The notes under the pieces were generated by a model. That model saw only the letters and a program-made list of their open reading frames with translations, did not search any database and was not told the origin of the DNA. The position numbers were made by a program, and so were the translations under genes. Positions 7,423-16,450 of a stretch of 64,000 nucleotides of DNA are shown here, in pieces (positions within the stretch are counted from its first letter, which is position 1; every line of letters starts with the position of its first letter). Source of the stretch: Cerasicoccus frondis (lineage in GTDB: Bacteria > Verrucomicrobiota > Verrucomicrobiia > Opitutales > Cerasicoccaceae); contig JAVDPC010000013.1 of the NCBI GenBank assembly GCA_031296915.1, positions 106,726-170,725 of the forward strand, written 5' to 3'.

Positions 7423-10400
7423 TTACCCCCAACCATCGTCGTCGTCATCCTCGTCTTCGGCTCCAACTGCGGCTAGCCGCTCCAACTGCTTCCAACGCTC
7501 GTCCACCTGGGTTTGCGCCATGGTGAGGAGCGCCCCTGCACGCTCGGGATCGGAGCGGAGCAGTGAGCGGAAGCGGTTTTCCTGCTGCATGAATTCGGAA
7601 ACCGGCGTGGATGGTTCGAACGAATCAAGACGCATCTTGGGCAAGGCGTTGGCGCCGTTGCGCGGGTCGAAGCGATACAGCGGCCAGTAACCGGTGTCCA
7701 CTGCGGCCTTCTGGCGGGCCGGGCCGTGAGCCAAGTCGATACCGTGCGCGAGGCAGGGACCGTAGGCGATGACCAGCGACGGCCCGTCGTAGCTCTCTGC
7801 TTCGCGGAGCACATCGAGCGCTTGTTGCTCGTTTGCGCCGAGTGCGATCTGCGCCACGTAGATGCCGCCGTAGCTGATGGCGATCTGGCCAAGGTCCTTC
7901 TTCGGCATCTCCTTACCCGCGGCAGCAAACTTAGCCTGCGCGCCGATCGGCGTCGCCTTGCTGGCTTGGCCACCAGTGTTGGAGTAAACTTCAGTGTCGA
8001 GCACGAGCACGTTGACATTGTGGCCGCTGGCGAGAACGTGGTCCAAGCCGCCGTAGCCGATGTCGTAGGCCCACCCGTCACCACCAACGATCCAGGTGGA
8101 CTTCACCACGAGGTAATCCAGGTGCTGCAGGACGCGGGATGCCATCGGGTCATCAACGCTCTTCAGCGCTTCGCCCAGCTCTTCAACTTTGCCGCGCAAA
8201 GTAATCACGTCGCCCTTGCCTTCGAGCACTGCGTCGCAGAGTTCGGTGTCAACTTTGCCACGCAAAGCTTTCAGTGCGGCGCGGGCCATGTCGGTGCGGC
8301 GCTTGGAAGCCAGGTGCAAGCCGAGGCCGAATTCCGCATTGTCTTCGAAGAGCGAGTTTGCCCATGCCGGACCGCGACCATTCTTGTCGGTGCAGTAAGG
8401 CGTGGTGGGCAAGTTGCCACCGTAGATCGAGGAACAACCGGTCGCATTGGCCATGAGCAGGCGGTCGCCAAAGAGCTGTGTGAGAATCCGCATGTAGGGA
8501 GTCTGCGTGCAGCCCGAGCAAGCGCCCGAGAATTCAAACAGCGGCTGGCGCAGAGAAATACTCTTCGGGCTGGCCTTCTTCGGATCGATGACTTCCTCGT
8601 TGATCTTCTGGAAGAACTCGAGGCTTTGCTTTTCCTCTTCGAGGATCGGCGGCAGGTCTTCCATTTCGATTGCGCGGCGGCCATTGGCATCCTTTGCAGG
8701 GCAAAGTTCGACGCAGGCTTGGCAACCGGTGCAGTCTTCGGGGAAGACTTGGATCGTGAAGCCCTTGCCACCGGCGTTCGGTCCCTTGAAGTCCGTACTG
8801 CGGAATGCGGCGGGCGCCCCTTCGAGCTCGCTCTTGTCGTAAACCTTCGGGCGGATCGCGGCGTGCGGGCAGAAGAGGCTGCACTTGTTGCACTGCGTGC
8901 AAGCCGTGGCGTCCCACACGGGGATCTTCGAGGCGATGCGGCGCTTCTCATATTGCGAGGTAGCCGACGGCCAGGTGCCATCCACGGGGAATGCACTGAC
9001 GGGCAGCTGGTCGCCTTGGCCGGCAAGCAGCGTGCGGGTGACGCGTTGTACGAAGTCCGGCGCATCGTCGGGCACCCACTTAACTTCGAACGGCGCGGCA
9101 GTCGCAATCGGCGGCACCACGACGGAGTGCAGATGAGCCAGCGCGCCATCGACGGCGGCGCAGTTCATTTCGACAATCTTCGGACCCTTGCGGCCGTAAG
9201 TTTTCTCGATAGCGCCCTTGATCAGGCCGATGGCCTGATCGGTGTCGAGGAGGTCGGTCAGCGCGAAGAAGCAGACCTGCATGATCGTGTTGATGCGGCG
9301 GCCCATGCCAACCTCACCCGCGACCTTGTAGGCGTCGATCACGTGGAACTTCACGCGCTTCTCGATCAGCGTTTGCTGAACTTCGGCGGGGAGTTTGTAG
9401 AAGACTTCGTCCGGCGCGAGCGGCGAGTTGAGCAGGAATACCCCACCCTCTTTGATCTGGCTGAGCATGTCCACACGGCCGAGGAACTGTGGCTGATGGC
9501 AGGCAATGAACTCGGCTTGGTCGATCAGGTAAGGCGCCTTGATCGGGTCGGGCCCGAAGCGCAGGTGCGAGGTGGTCAGGCCGCCCGACTTCTTGGAGTC
9601 GTAAACGAAGTAAGCTTGCGTGTGCAGGTCGGTCGCTTCGCCGATGATCTTAATGGTGTTCTTGTTCGCGCCGACGGTGCCATCCGAACCCAAGCCAAAG
9701 AACATCGCTGCCTTGGCGCTGCCGGATTCGATCTTCCAGTTCGCATCCAAGGGCAGCGACGTATCGGTGACGTCGTCCTGAATACCCACGGTGAAGTGGT
9801 CCTTGGCGCGCTCGGCGAGCAGGTTGTCGTAAACCGCCTTGACCATGGCCGGCGTGAATTCCTTTGAGCCGATGCCGTAGCGACCGCCGACGATTTCCGG
9901 ATCGATTTCGCGGCACTGGTTCGGGCAGCGCACGCCCTTGCGCATGGCCAAAGCCACATCCAGGTAAAGCGGTTCGCCGATGGAACCGGGCTCCTTGGTG
10001 CGGTCGAGCACGGCAACGTTCTTCACCGTTTTCGGCATGCACTTGAGGAATTCCGGAGTCTTAAACGGACGATACAAACGAACGGCGACGACACCCACCT
10101 TGGCGCCCAGCTTTTCGTTCATGTAATTGCAGGTCTCCACGGCGGTCTCAACGCCGGACCCCATCATGACGATGACGCTCTCGGCTTCCGGGTGGCCGTA
10201 GTAATCATACAAGTTGTATTGGCGGCCGGTCTTTGCGGCGAAATCGTCCATGACTTCCTGCACGATGGCGGGCGCATCCTTGTAGTATTCGTTAACGGCT
10301 TCGCGCGCCTGGAAATAAGTGTCCGGGTTTTGCGCGGTGCCGCGAACGGTGGGCTTGTCGGGCGTTAAGGCGCGATCATAAAACGCGGCTAGGCATTCTT

Positions 10401-11001
10401 CGTCGAGCAGCGACTTAAGCACGTCGTCGGCGATGGGCTCAATCGAGTTCAGCTCGTGCGAAGTGCGGAAGCCATCGAAGAAATGCAGGAACGGCAGGCG
10501 TGTTTTCAACGACGCAGCGTGCGCAATGGCGGCCATGTCTTGCGCTTCCTGAACGGAGTTCGAGGCGAGCATCGCAAAGCCGGTTTGGCGGCAGGCCATG
10601 ACGTCACTGTGGTCGCCGAAGATCGACAACGCATTCGTGGCGATAGCGCGCGCCGAGACGTGCATGACGGTGGGCGTCAGCTCGCCGGCCAGTTTATACA
10701 TGACCGGGATCATGAGCAGCAGGCCCTGTGACGCAGTGAACGTCGTGGACAAGCAGCCGCCCATCAAGATGCCATGATAAGAACCGGCAACGCCGCCCTC
10801 ACTCTGCATTTGGACAACCTGCGGGGACTCATTCCACAAGTTCGGTTTTTCGGCGGCGCTCCATTCATCGCAGAGCTCAGCCATCGGCGTGGATGGCGTG
10901 ATCGGATAAATGGAGATGAGTTCGCTGAGACGGTAAGCCACGGAGGCAACCGCCTCATTGGCGTCCACGGTTTTCCGCGAGGCGGTGACTGCGGCGTTCA
11001 T
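7423..11001 (-). CDS. nifJ: pyruvate:ferredoxin (flavodoxin) oxidoreductase
   Basis: 1192 aa single-chain PFOR. It oxidises pyruvate with CoA to acetyl-CoA and CO2 and passes low-potential electrons to flavodoxin or ferredoxin. Visible parts: N-terminal TPP/pyrimidine domain (YRLSELISIYPITPSTPM near 22-39), a two-cluster ferredoxin domain with CTQCNKCSLFCP from C701 and CTGCQACVELCP from C757, and the C-terminal TPP domain with GDGWAYDIGYGG near 973 and VLDTEVYSNTGGQ near 1000. The C-terminus ends in an acidic EDEDDDDDGWG tail. It sits between the flavodoxin gene (33-bp gap) and draT, which makes it the probable electron source for nitrogenase. Confidence 0.97.
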   Translation of the reverse strand: MNAAVTASRKTVDANEAVASVAYRLSELISIYPITPSTPMAELCDEWSAAEKPNLWNESPQVVQMQSEGGVAGSYHGILMGGCLSTTFTASQGLLLMIPVMYKLAGELTPTVMHVSARAIATNALSIFGDHSDVMACRQTGFAMLASNSVQEAQDMAAIAHAASLKTRLPFLHFFDGFRTSHELNSIEPIADDVLKSLLDEECLAAFYDRALTPDKPTVRGTAQNPDTYFQAREAVNEYYKDAPAIVQEVMDDFAAKTGRQYNLYDYYGHPEAESVIVMMGSGVETAVETCNYMNEKLGAKVGVVAVRLYRPFKTPEFLKCMPKTVKNVAVLDRTKEPGSIGEPLYLDVALAMRKGVRCPNQCREIDPEIVGGRYGIGSKEFTPAMVKAVYDNLLAERAKDHFTVGIQDDVTDTSLPLDANWKIESGSAKAAMFFGLGSDGTVGANKNTIKIIGEATDLHTQAYFVYDSKKSGGLTTSHLRFGPDPIKAPYLIDQAEFIACHQPQFLGRVDMLSQIKEGGVFLLNSPLAPDEVFYKLPAEVQQTLIEKRVKFHVIDAYKVAGEVGMGRRINTIMQVCFFALTDLLDTDQAIGLIKGAIEKTYGRKGPKIVEMNCAAVDGALAHLHSVVVPPIATAAPFEVKWVPDDAPDFVQRVTRTLLAGQGDQLPVSAFPVDGTWPSATSQYEKRRIASKIPVWDATACTQCNKCSLFCPHAAIRPKVYDKSELEGAPAAFRSTDFKGPNAGGKGFTIQVFPEDCTGCQACVELCPAKDANGRRAIEMEDLPPILEEEKQSLEFFQKINEEVIDPKKASPKSISLRQPLFEFSGACSGCTQTPYMRILTQLFGDRLLMANATGCSSIYGGNLPTTPYCTDKNGRGPAWANSLFEDNAEFGLGLHLASKRRTDMARAALKALRGKVDTELCDAVLEGKGDVITLRGKVEELGEALKSVDDPMASRVLQHLDYLVVKSTWIVGGDGWAYDIGYGGLDHVLASGHNVNVLVLDTEVYSNTGGQASKATPIGAQAKFAAAGKEMPKKDLGQIAISYGGIYVAQIALGANEQQALDVLREAESYDGPSLVIAYGPCLAHGIDLAHGPARQKAAVDTGYWPLYRFDPRNGANALPKMRLDSFEPSTPVSEFMQQENRFRSLLRSDPERAGALLTMAQTQVDERWKQLERLAAVGAEDEDDDDDGWG

Positions 11002-11034
11002 GATCGTATGTGTTTAAAGGTTAAGTTTTGAGAG

Positions 11035-11493
11035 TTAAGCGGCCACGCCATATACCTTGGCCATGGTCTTCCAGAAGGACTTGGACCAGCCGATGTAATC
11101 GACCAGGTAGTCCGCCCCGAGGTCCTTGCGCTCGAGCACGCACTCGGCGCCCAGCTCCTTGAGCTTCGCGTCGACTTGCTTGCCGCATTCGCAGAACTGC
11201 ATGTATTCCTTGTCGCCGAGGGCGAGCACGCTGTATTTCATTTTGGAAAGATCAGCCGAGCTCTCGAGCAAGGAGGATACGAAGGGAACGCACTTGGGCG
11301 GCGGAGCACCTTCATCCCAGGTGGAGATGATCACGAGCACGGGGTTATCAATTTCGGCCAGTTGATCCACCGTGTAGTCGGCAAGATCCAGGACATCGAC
11401 ATCCACGCCATTCTTTTGGCCCTTCTTCGCCACCTTTTGGGCGAGGCCTTTGCAATTTCCGGTTTCGGTTCCGTAGAGGACTGTAAGTTTCAT
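11035..11493 (-). CDS. flavodoxin-family electron carrier
   Basis: 152 aa flavodoxin-like fold of the short MioC/sulfite-reductase-flavoprotein type. The N-terminal FMN phosphate loop GTETGNCKG is at 9-17, the STWDEGAPPP flavin loop near 87-96 and the LALGDKEYMQFCECGK stretch near 119-134. It lies directly upstream of nifJ on the same strand, so it is the likely carrier from NifJ to the Fe protein, the role of NifF in other diazotrophs; it is not a clear NifF orthologue, so no symbol is given. Two adjacent cysteines in the second flavin loop are unusual for a flavodoxin. Confidence 0.88.
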   Translation of the reverse strand: MKLTVLYGTETGNCKGLAQKVAKKGQKNGVDVDVLDLADYTVDQLAEIDNPVLVIISTWDEGAPPPKCVPFVSSLLESSADLSKMKYSVLALGDKEYMQFCECGKQVDAKLKELGAECVLERKDLGADYLVDYIGWSKSFWKTMAKVYGVAA

Positions 11494-11505
11494 GAGATTC
11501 GTTGG

Positions 11506-12024
11506 TTATTTGGTTAGCATTTCTGCCGGTTTTTGAGTGGAGGGACACACGGCCGCGCCGATGTCCATTTTGGGCTTGGCCCAGAAATAATTTCCTCGGG
11601 TCGTGCCGCCCGTCAGGCGCATGGCTTCGAGGCTCTGTCGCGTGCGATCACCAGGTGTAATGGTAAAGTCTTTCTTAAATTGCTGAGCCATCGTAGTAAG
11701 CTTGCCCTGCTCCAGAAGCTTGCTCGCCAAGACGACTTCGCTTTCGTCGTATTCCGATGAGCCTTGAATAAAGGTCACGCGGAAGAGGCAGACTTCGACG
11801 AGGCTTTCCGGCATCATGTCAATCGCGATGACATGCTGCTTCGGGTCGAGCTCCGGCGCGGCCAGCTCAATTAACTTTGCATCAGAAAGTTGCCAGGTGA
11901 AGGGCGTGTCCTCTTCGTGCTTGGACTGCAGAAACTTCGCGAGAACGCCCTTGGAGCTAGTTAGCTTCAGCGGAGCTACTACGCGGTAACGATCACCCTC
12001 TTGATGATAGATGTAAAAGCTCAT
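11506..12024 (-). CDS. nif-operon protein of unknown function
   Basis: 172 aa, no signal peptide or membrane segment, so soluble. Starts SFYIYHQEGDRYRVV; predicted mixed alpha/beta in the first 110 residues, then a helical part and a C-terminal stretch RGNYFWAKPKMDIGAA with a lone Cys. No cofactor or nucleotide motif seen. Its ATG overlaps the nifV stop by 4 bp (12021-12024), so it is translated with nifV, and it is followed after 12 bp by the flavodoxin. I do not recognise the family. Context suggests a role in cofactor synthesis, electron supply or protection of nitrogenase, but that is inference only. Confidence 0.85.
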   Translation of the reverse strand: MSFYIYHQEGDRYRVVAPLKLTSSKGVLAKFLQSKHEEDTPFTWQLSDAKLIELAAPELDPKQHVIAIDMMPESLVEVCLFRVTFIQGSSEYDESEVVLASKLLEQGKLTTMAQQFKKDFTITPGDRTRQSLEAMRLTGGTTRGNYFWAKPKMDIGAAVCPSTQKPAEMLTK

Positions 12025-13175
12025 GCAATCCTCGAGGTTAGGTGGTTAAGTGTTACGTTCAGCAGGTTGCGAAATTCGAGGTTAGACAACCCCCGTCCAA
12101 ACTCTTCGGACTTGCGACGCACTTCGGGCAAGAGAGACTCGGCGATGTCGCGCGGAATCGGCATGCCCATTTGAGCGGCAACATGCGCCAGGCTGGCGGA
12201 CCCACTGTGACGGCCAATGATAAACTCCGTGGCGCCACGACCGACTTCTTCCGGAGAGACCGTTTCGTAGGTGTCGCGGTTTTCAATGAGACCGCGGCAG
12301 TGGATGCCGGACTCATGCAAAAAACTCGCTTCCCCCGTGATCGGCTTGTCCGGGCGCAGGCGGCGGCCCGATGCATTGGCCACGCGCTCGCTGAGGTCCG
12401 TGAAGTATTTAAAGTCGAGCGGCAGGGTAATGTCCGCCGAATGCTTCAGCGCCATGGCGACTTCTTCCAGCGCGGCATTGCCGGCCCGTTCGCCTAAACC
12501 ATTTACGGTGACGCTGGCGCAATTGGCGCCGCCCAAAAATGCACTCACGGTGTTGCCCACCGCCATGCTGAGATCGTTGTGCCCGTGGAACTCGATATCG
12601 ATGTCCGTCGTGTCGCGCAGCGCCTTGAAAAGCTCGAGCGTGGTCAGCGGGTTGAGCTTGCCCACGGTGTCGGCGATGCGCACACGCTTTGCGCCGCAAA
12701 GTTCGACTTCTTTTAAGAACTCGCTCAGGAAACCGATGTCCGCGCGGGAGGCGTCTTGCGCGCCGACTGAGAAATATTCGAAGTGGTGCTTGGCTTCTTT
12801 CGCCAGCTCGTGCAGCGACTTGAAGACCCAGTCCTTACTCTTCTTCCAAGCTTTGAGGTGCGCCTGACTGACCGGCAGTGAAAAATGAAAACCGTGCGCG
12901 CCGGTGCGGGCGGCCGCCGCAAGGTCGATCATCGACGCGCGGCCCCAGGTCAAAATTTTGCACGGCAGTTGTTCGTTGACGATGATCTCGATGTGCGAAA
13001 CTTCGCGGTCGCCCATCGCCGGGATCCCGACCTCCAGCTCGGGCACGCCCGCTGCGGCTAACATGCGGGCAATGCTCAGCTTCTCGGCCAGAGTGAACAC
13101 AACGCCCGCCGCCTGCTCGCCGTCGCGCAGCGTTGTGTCAATCAGGTAGGGGCTTGTTGTGTTCTTAACTTTCAT
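12021..13175 (-). CDS. nifV: homocitrate synthase
   Basis: 384 aa. It condenses acetyl-CoA with 2-oxoglutarate to make homocitrate, the organic ligand of FeMo-co. The signature LIDTTLRDGEQAAGVVF at the N-terminus holds the catalytic Arg-Asp pair, the metal-binding HGHND lies near residue 197, and VNGLGERAGNA follows, all as in the DRE-TIM metallolyase family. Length fits NifV, shorter than 2-isopropylmalate synthases, which carry an extra regulatory domain absent here. Placement between the [2Fe-2S] ferredoxin and the unknown 172-aa gene in the nif run supports NifV over lysine-pathway homocitrate synthase. Confidence 0.95.
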   Translation of the reverse strand: MKVKNTTSPYLIDTTLRDGEQAAGVVFTLAEKLSIARMLAAAGVPELEVGIPAMGDREVSHIEIIVNEQLPCKILTWGRASMIDLAAAARTGAHGFHFSLPVSQAHLKAWKKSKDWVFKSLHELAKEAKHHFEYFSVGAQDASRADIGFLSEFLKEVELCGAKRVRIADTVGKLNPLTTLELFKALRDTTDIDIEFHGHNDLSMAVGNTVSAFLGGANCASVTVNGLGERAGNAALEEVAMALKHSADITLPLDFKYFTDLSERVANASGRRLRPDKPITGEASFLHESGIHCRGLIENRDTYETVSPEEVGRGATEFIIGRHSGSASLAHVAAQMGMPIPRDIAESLLPEVRRKSEEFGRGLSNLEFRNLLNVTLNHLTSRIA

Positions 13176-13182
13176 GGCGAGA

Positions 13183-13491
13183 TTAGTCTTCGATGAGGTT
13201 GGTTTCGCAGACTTCGCCGTCTTCGATGGCGTCGAGGATCTCGTCGATCAGCTCTTCAGTCGCCTTCTCGTAGAAACGGCCGCTGGGATAATCGATAACA
13301 ACCGGACCTCTGGTGCACATGTTGAGGCAGCCGGTCATGGAAATTTCCACGCCGTTGAGCATACGGTCCTGGACTTCGCCCTGAGCGTAGGAGAGGAGAT
13401 TGATCGACTCCTTGTTGCAGCAAACTCCCTTGAGCTCGCCCGAGGCGCGGGCGCTGCCGCAGATGAAGAGGTGGTGTTCTGGTTTGTTCAT
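13183..13491 (-). CDS. thioredoxin-like [2Fe-2S] ferredoxin
   Basis: 102 aa. The cysteine pattern C11-x12-C24 ... C55-x3-C59 (FICGSARASGEL, then GCLNMCTRGP) is that of the thioredoxin-fold [2Fe-2S] ferredoxins such as the Clostridium pasteurianum and Azotobacter nif-linked proteins. C25 next to C24 is an extra cysteine. It is encoded 7 bp upstream of nifV and downstream of nifB on the same strand. Known family members bind or serve the nitrogenase MoFe protein or act in cofactor assembly; here the role is inferred from position. Confidence 0.9.
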   Translation of the reverse strand: MNKPEHHLFICGSARASGELKGVCCNKESINLLSYAQGEVQDRMLNGVEISMTGCLNMCTRGPVVIDYPSGRFYEKATEELIDEILDAIEDGEVCETNLIED

Positions 13492-13588
13492 TGTAAGTGC
13501 TTTGGTTCTTGGTTCTTAGTGCTTCGTTAATTTGGGAAATGTTCAGTCGTTGGCTTTCATCATTCTGAATTCGTAATTCATAATTTCT

Positions 13589-14905
13589 CTAGCCGCAGCC
13601 GGTGCCGTCGCCGCCGCAGGTGATGCCCATGCCGCAACCTTGGAAGCTGCGCTTGAGGCTCGGCGGAAGTTCGGCGCCATGGAAGAGGTGCATCAGGCCG
13701 GCTTCGATCATGCCTTCCATTTCGATGACCTGGATGCCGGTGTCGCTCAGCGACTGCTTCGGTGTGGAGCCAGCAGCGCTAACGAGCACTGCACGGCAAT
13801 CCTTGAGCGTTTCGCCGAGGCTGGCCCAGCGGTCATCACGGCCACCGGGTGCCGGCGCCATGCGGGTATCCACCGTGATGAACTCTTCTTCGTCTTCCGG
13901 ATCGATCGCGAACAGCGTGAACTGGCGCGCTTCGCCGAGGTGCTGATTGACCAGCATGCCCTCGCGGGTGGCCACCGCCACGTAGGGGCGCGACTCATGC
14001 GGGTTGAGCGGCAGGCGGGCGCAGCTGCGGATCAGGTCTTGAATCTCTTCGGTGTTTTGCTGACCCAGGCGACCCACGGCATCGGCGCGGCAGCGTGCGC
14101 AGTGAGTCATTTGGTTCATGTGCTCGCCACACTTAACGCGGAGCGCGAAGCGCATCTTGGCGTCGGGCTCGGGCAGGTGTTCGAAAGCGGTGTCTGCGGT
14201 CGGCAGCAGCGGAATGCAGTTCATGATGTCCGCGCCAAGGTCAGAAACGGTCTTCGCAATTTCCGGGATGTGCGCTTCGTTGACCGTGGGCACGATGATG
14301 GAATTGACCTTGGCGATCATGCCGTACTGCTTGATCCACTTGATGGCCTGCAACTGCTTTTCGATCATCAGTTCGCCGGCTTCGCGGTTGCGATAGATGC
14401 GCTTGTTGTGGCGCGCCCAGGCGTAGACCTTGCCCGCGATTTCCGGGTCGGTGCCGTTCATGGTGATCGTCACGTGGCTAACTTGCAGCTCGGCAAGTTC
14501 CTTCACGTAATCTTCGGTCAGGCCCAGTCCGTTGGTGGACAGACAAAGGATCATCTTCGGGTAATTCTTGCGGACGAGGCGGAAGGTTTCCATCGTCGCC
14601 TCGGGGTTGGCAAATGGGTCACCCGGTCCGGCGATGCCGACCACCGCAATGTCGTCACGCGAATCCATAACCTTACCGAGGTAGGTCAGCGCCTGACCTG
14701 GTGAAAGCACGCTGGAGGTGACGCCCGGGCGGCTTTCGTTGACGCAGTCAAAATCGCGGTTGCAGTAGTTGCACTGGATGTTGCACTTCGGCGCGACCGG
14801 CAAGTGAATGCGGCCGTAGCTGGAACACGCGTCCTTGTTAAAGCACGGGTGGTTGTCGAGGTTAATTTCGGAGGGGCTCGGCGACTTGGTGCTAACAGTG
14901 TTCAT
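13589..14905 (-). CDS. nifB: FeMo-cofactor biosynthesis radical SAM protein with NifX-like domain
   Basis: 438 aa. NifB builds the 8Fe core (NifB-co) of FeMo-co. The radical SAM motif C41-x3-C45-x2-C48 is in PKCNIQCNYCNRDF, followed by the IAGPGDPFANP glycine-rich SAM region near 109-119. From about residue 308 (PYVAVATREG) a second domain of the NifX/NafY dinitrogenase-cofactor-binding type is fused, with the QHLGEARQF signature, ending in a Cys/Gly-rich tail (GCGMGITCGGDG). This fused form is common and fits the absence of a separate nifX. Two further cysteines in the LGEHMNQMTHCARCRAD stretch match the extra-cluster ligands of NifB. Confidence 0.97.
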   Translation of the reverse strand: MNTVSTKSPSPSEINLDNHPCFNKDACSSYGRIHLPVAPKCNIQCNYCNRDFDCVNESRPGVTSSVLSPGQALTYLGKVMDSRDDIAVVGIAGPGDPFANPEATMETFRLVRKNYPKMILCLSTNGLGLTEDYVKELAELQVSHVTITMNGTDPEIAGKVYAWARHNKRIYRNREAGELMIEKQLQAIKWIKQYGMIAKVNSIIVPTVNEAHIPEIAKTVSDLGADIMNCIPLLPTADTAFEHLPEPDAKMRFALRVKCGEHMNQMTHCARCRADAVGRLGQQNTEEIQDLIRSCARLPLNPHESRPYVAVATREGMLVNQHLGEARQFTLFAIDPEDEEEFITVDTRMAPAPGGRDDRWASLGETLKDCRAVLVSAAGSTPKQSLSDTGIQVIEMEGMIEAGLMHLFHGAELPPSLKRSFQGCGMGITCGGDGTGCG

Positions 14906-14934
14906 GTGGTGAAAATGTTTGGTGTTGTTATTTT

Positions 14935-15033
14935 AATGACGAATTAAGAAGTCCGAATGAGGAACGGGGACCGCAGGTTTGAAGCTGTTCTAAACTCGTT
15001 GCATTCATCATTCGCGCTTCGTCATTCGTCATT
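14935..15033. repeat. palindromic spacer element, nifN-nifB junction
   Basis: Perfect 10-bp terminal arms AATGACGAAT (14935-14944) and ATTCGTCATT (15024-15033). The left half continues TAAGAAGTCCGAATGA, identical to the element at 20446, and the right half shares the TTCGTCATTC run with it. No T-tract, so not a typical terminator. Related to the elements at 17895-18393 and 20446-20508. Confidence 0.75.
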
Positions 15034-15034
15034 G

Positions 15035-16450
15035 TTATAGGTAGCTGTATCCGGTTTCTGAATTCTCCTGTTTGCTTTCCATCAGCGCGTTGACGACCAT
15101 GTCGAAAAGCTCCAGCGCGCCGCGGTAACCCACGCTCAAGATACGCTGGCCGCCGAAGCGGTCGTGGATCGGGAAGCCGATGCGCATGAGCGGAATTTTA
15201 AGTTCACGCGCCAGAGGGTAGCCCTTGCTGGAGCCAACGAGCAGGTCGGGCTTCAGTTCGCGGGCGCGTTCAGAAATTTTAGCGTGGTCAGCGCCGTGGA
15301 TCGTTTCGACGTCGTTGCAGCCGCCTTGAATTTCCTGTGTGACCAGTTCGCGCCAGCCTTTGACTTTCGCGCCGGTCGCGCAGATGACCGGGCGCATGCC
15401 GATCTCGCTGAGGAAGGACGCCAGGCCGATGACCAGATCGGGCTCTCCGTAGATCGCGACCTTCTTACCGGCGACGTATTTGTGCGCGTCGATGTAAGCG
15501 TCGACTAAGCGGCCGCGATCGAGCGCGATTTGGTCGGGCATCGGACGGTTGGCGATCAAAGACATGGCCGCGAAGAACTCATCGCTCAGGCAAATGCCGA
15601 TTGGCCAGCCCACGGAGTCGAGACGCACGCCGCGCTCTTTTTCCATCCAGTGGCCAGCGCTATCCTTGTTGTTGGCTTGCGTGTGGCCGATCTCGAGGGT
15701 GGCGGTTGCAGCGCCCATTTCCTCAATGTCGTTGATGGTCACGCCGCCGGGCGAAATGCGGTGATACATCTCCCAGCTTCCGCCTTCCAGCGTGGTGCTG
15801 TAGTCGGGCAAAATGGTGGCGTCGAGCTCATACATGGCGCAGACTTCACGCAGGTACCGGAGGTCTTCGCAGGACATCATGGCCGGCAGCACGTTGACCA
15901 GGCGCGGCATCGTCACCCGCAGCGGCTTCACAAAGTGCTGCAGCACGGCCTTGATCGCCGCGTAGTAGCCATCGCTATGCGTGCCGGTGTAGGACGGCGT
16001 GGAAACGTGCACCAGGGGCGGGCCTTTACCGGCATGCGTGTCCTGGTATTTCTTAATCATGCCGAGCATGTTGTCGCCGATGGTCTCGGACAAACAAGTG
16101 GTGCCGACGCCGATCATTTCTGGCTGATACTGACGAATTACATTCTCGACGCCGGCAGTAAAATTCTTTTCGCCGCCAAAGATCGCATCGTCTTCCGAGA
16201 AGCTGGAGGACGCGATGTCCACCGGCTCGCGGAAGTGGCTGATCATGTAACGACGAATATAAGTGGCGCAGCCCTGGGAGCCGTGCAGGAACGGCAAGCA
16301 ACCACGAATGCCCTTAAAAACCATCGCGGCTCCCAGAGGGCTGCAAAGTTTGCACGCGTTACGGGTGGCGGCGGCGGGCAGTGCTGCTTCCGGCGAATCG
16401 CCGTCGGCTGTCATCGTGTCCGGATTGCCTTGTTTGCAGTTGCAGCTCAT
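15035..16450 (-). CDS. nifN: nitrogenase iron-molybdenum cofactor assembly protein
   Basis: 471 aa, homologous to NifK but with the cofactor-scaffold pattern: NACKLCSPLGAAMVF (C33, C36), then LPFLHGSQGCATYIRRY and VGTTCLSETIGDN. NifN pairs with NifE in the NifE2N2 scaffold on which NifB-co matures to FeMo-co. The start ATG overlaps the nifE stop by 4 bp, which fits equimolar synthesis of the two subunits. The N-terminal MSCNCKQG gives two additional cysteines not seen in NifK. Confidence 0.96.
   Translation of the reverse strand: MSCNCKQGNPDTMTADGDSPEAALPAAATRNACKLCSPLGAAMVFKGIRGCLPFLHGSQGCATYIRRYMISHFREPVDIASSSFSEDDAIFGGEKNFTAGVENVIRQYQPEMIGVGTTCLSETIGDNMLGMIKKYQDTHAGKGPPLVHVSTPSYTGTHSDGYYAAIKAVLQHFVKPLRVTMPRLVNVLPAMMSCEDLRYLREVCAMYELDATILPDYSTTLEGGSWEMYHRISPGGVTINDIEEMGAATATLEIGHTQANNKDSAGHWMEKERGVRLDSVGWPIGICLSDEFFAAMSLIANRPMPDQIALDRGRLVDAYIDAHKYVAGKKVAIYGEPDLVIGLASFLSEIGMRPVICATGAKVKGWRELVTQEIQGGCNDVETIHGADHAKISERARELKPDLLVGSSKGYPLARELKIPLMRIGFPIHDRFGGQRILSVGYRGALELFDMVVNALMESKQENSETGYSYL

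Noticed and set aside
7726-9867. 713-codon open frame on the plus strand
   Set aside because: It is antisense to nifJ, in the GC-rich mirrored frame, with no recognisable domain; nifJ is complete and unquestioned.
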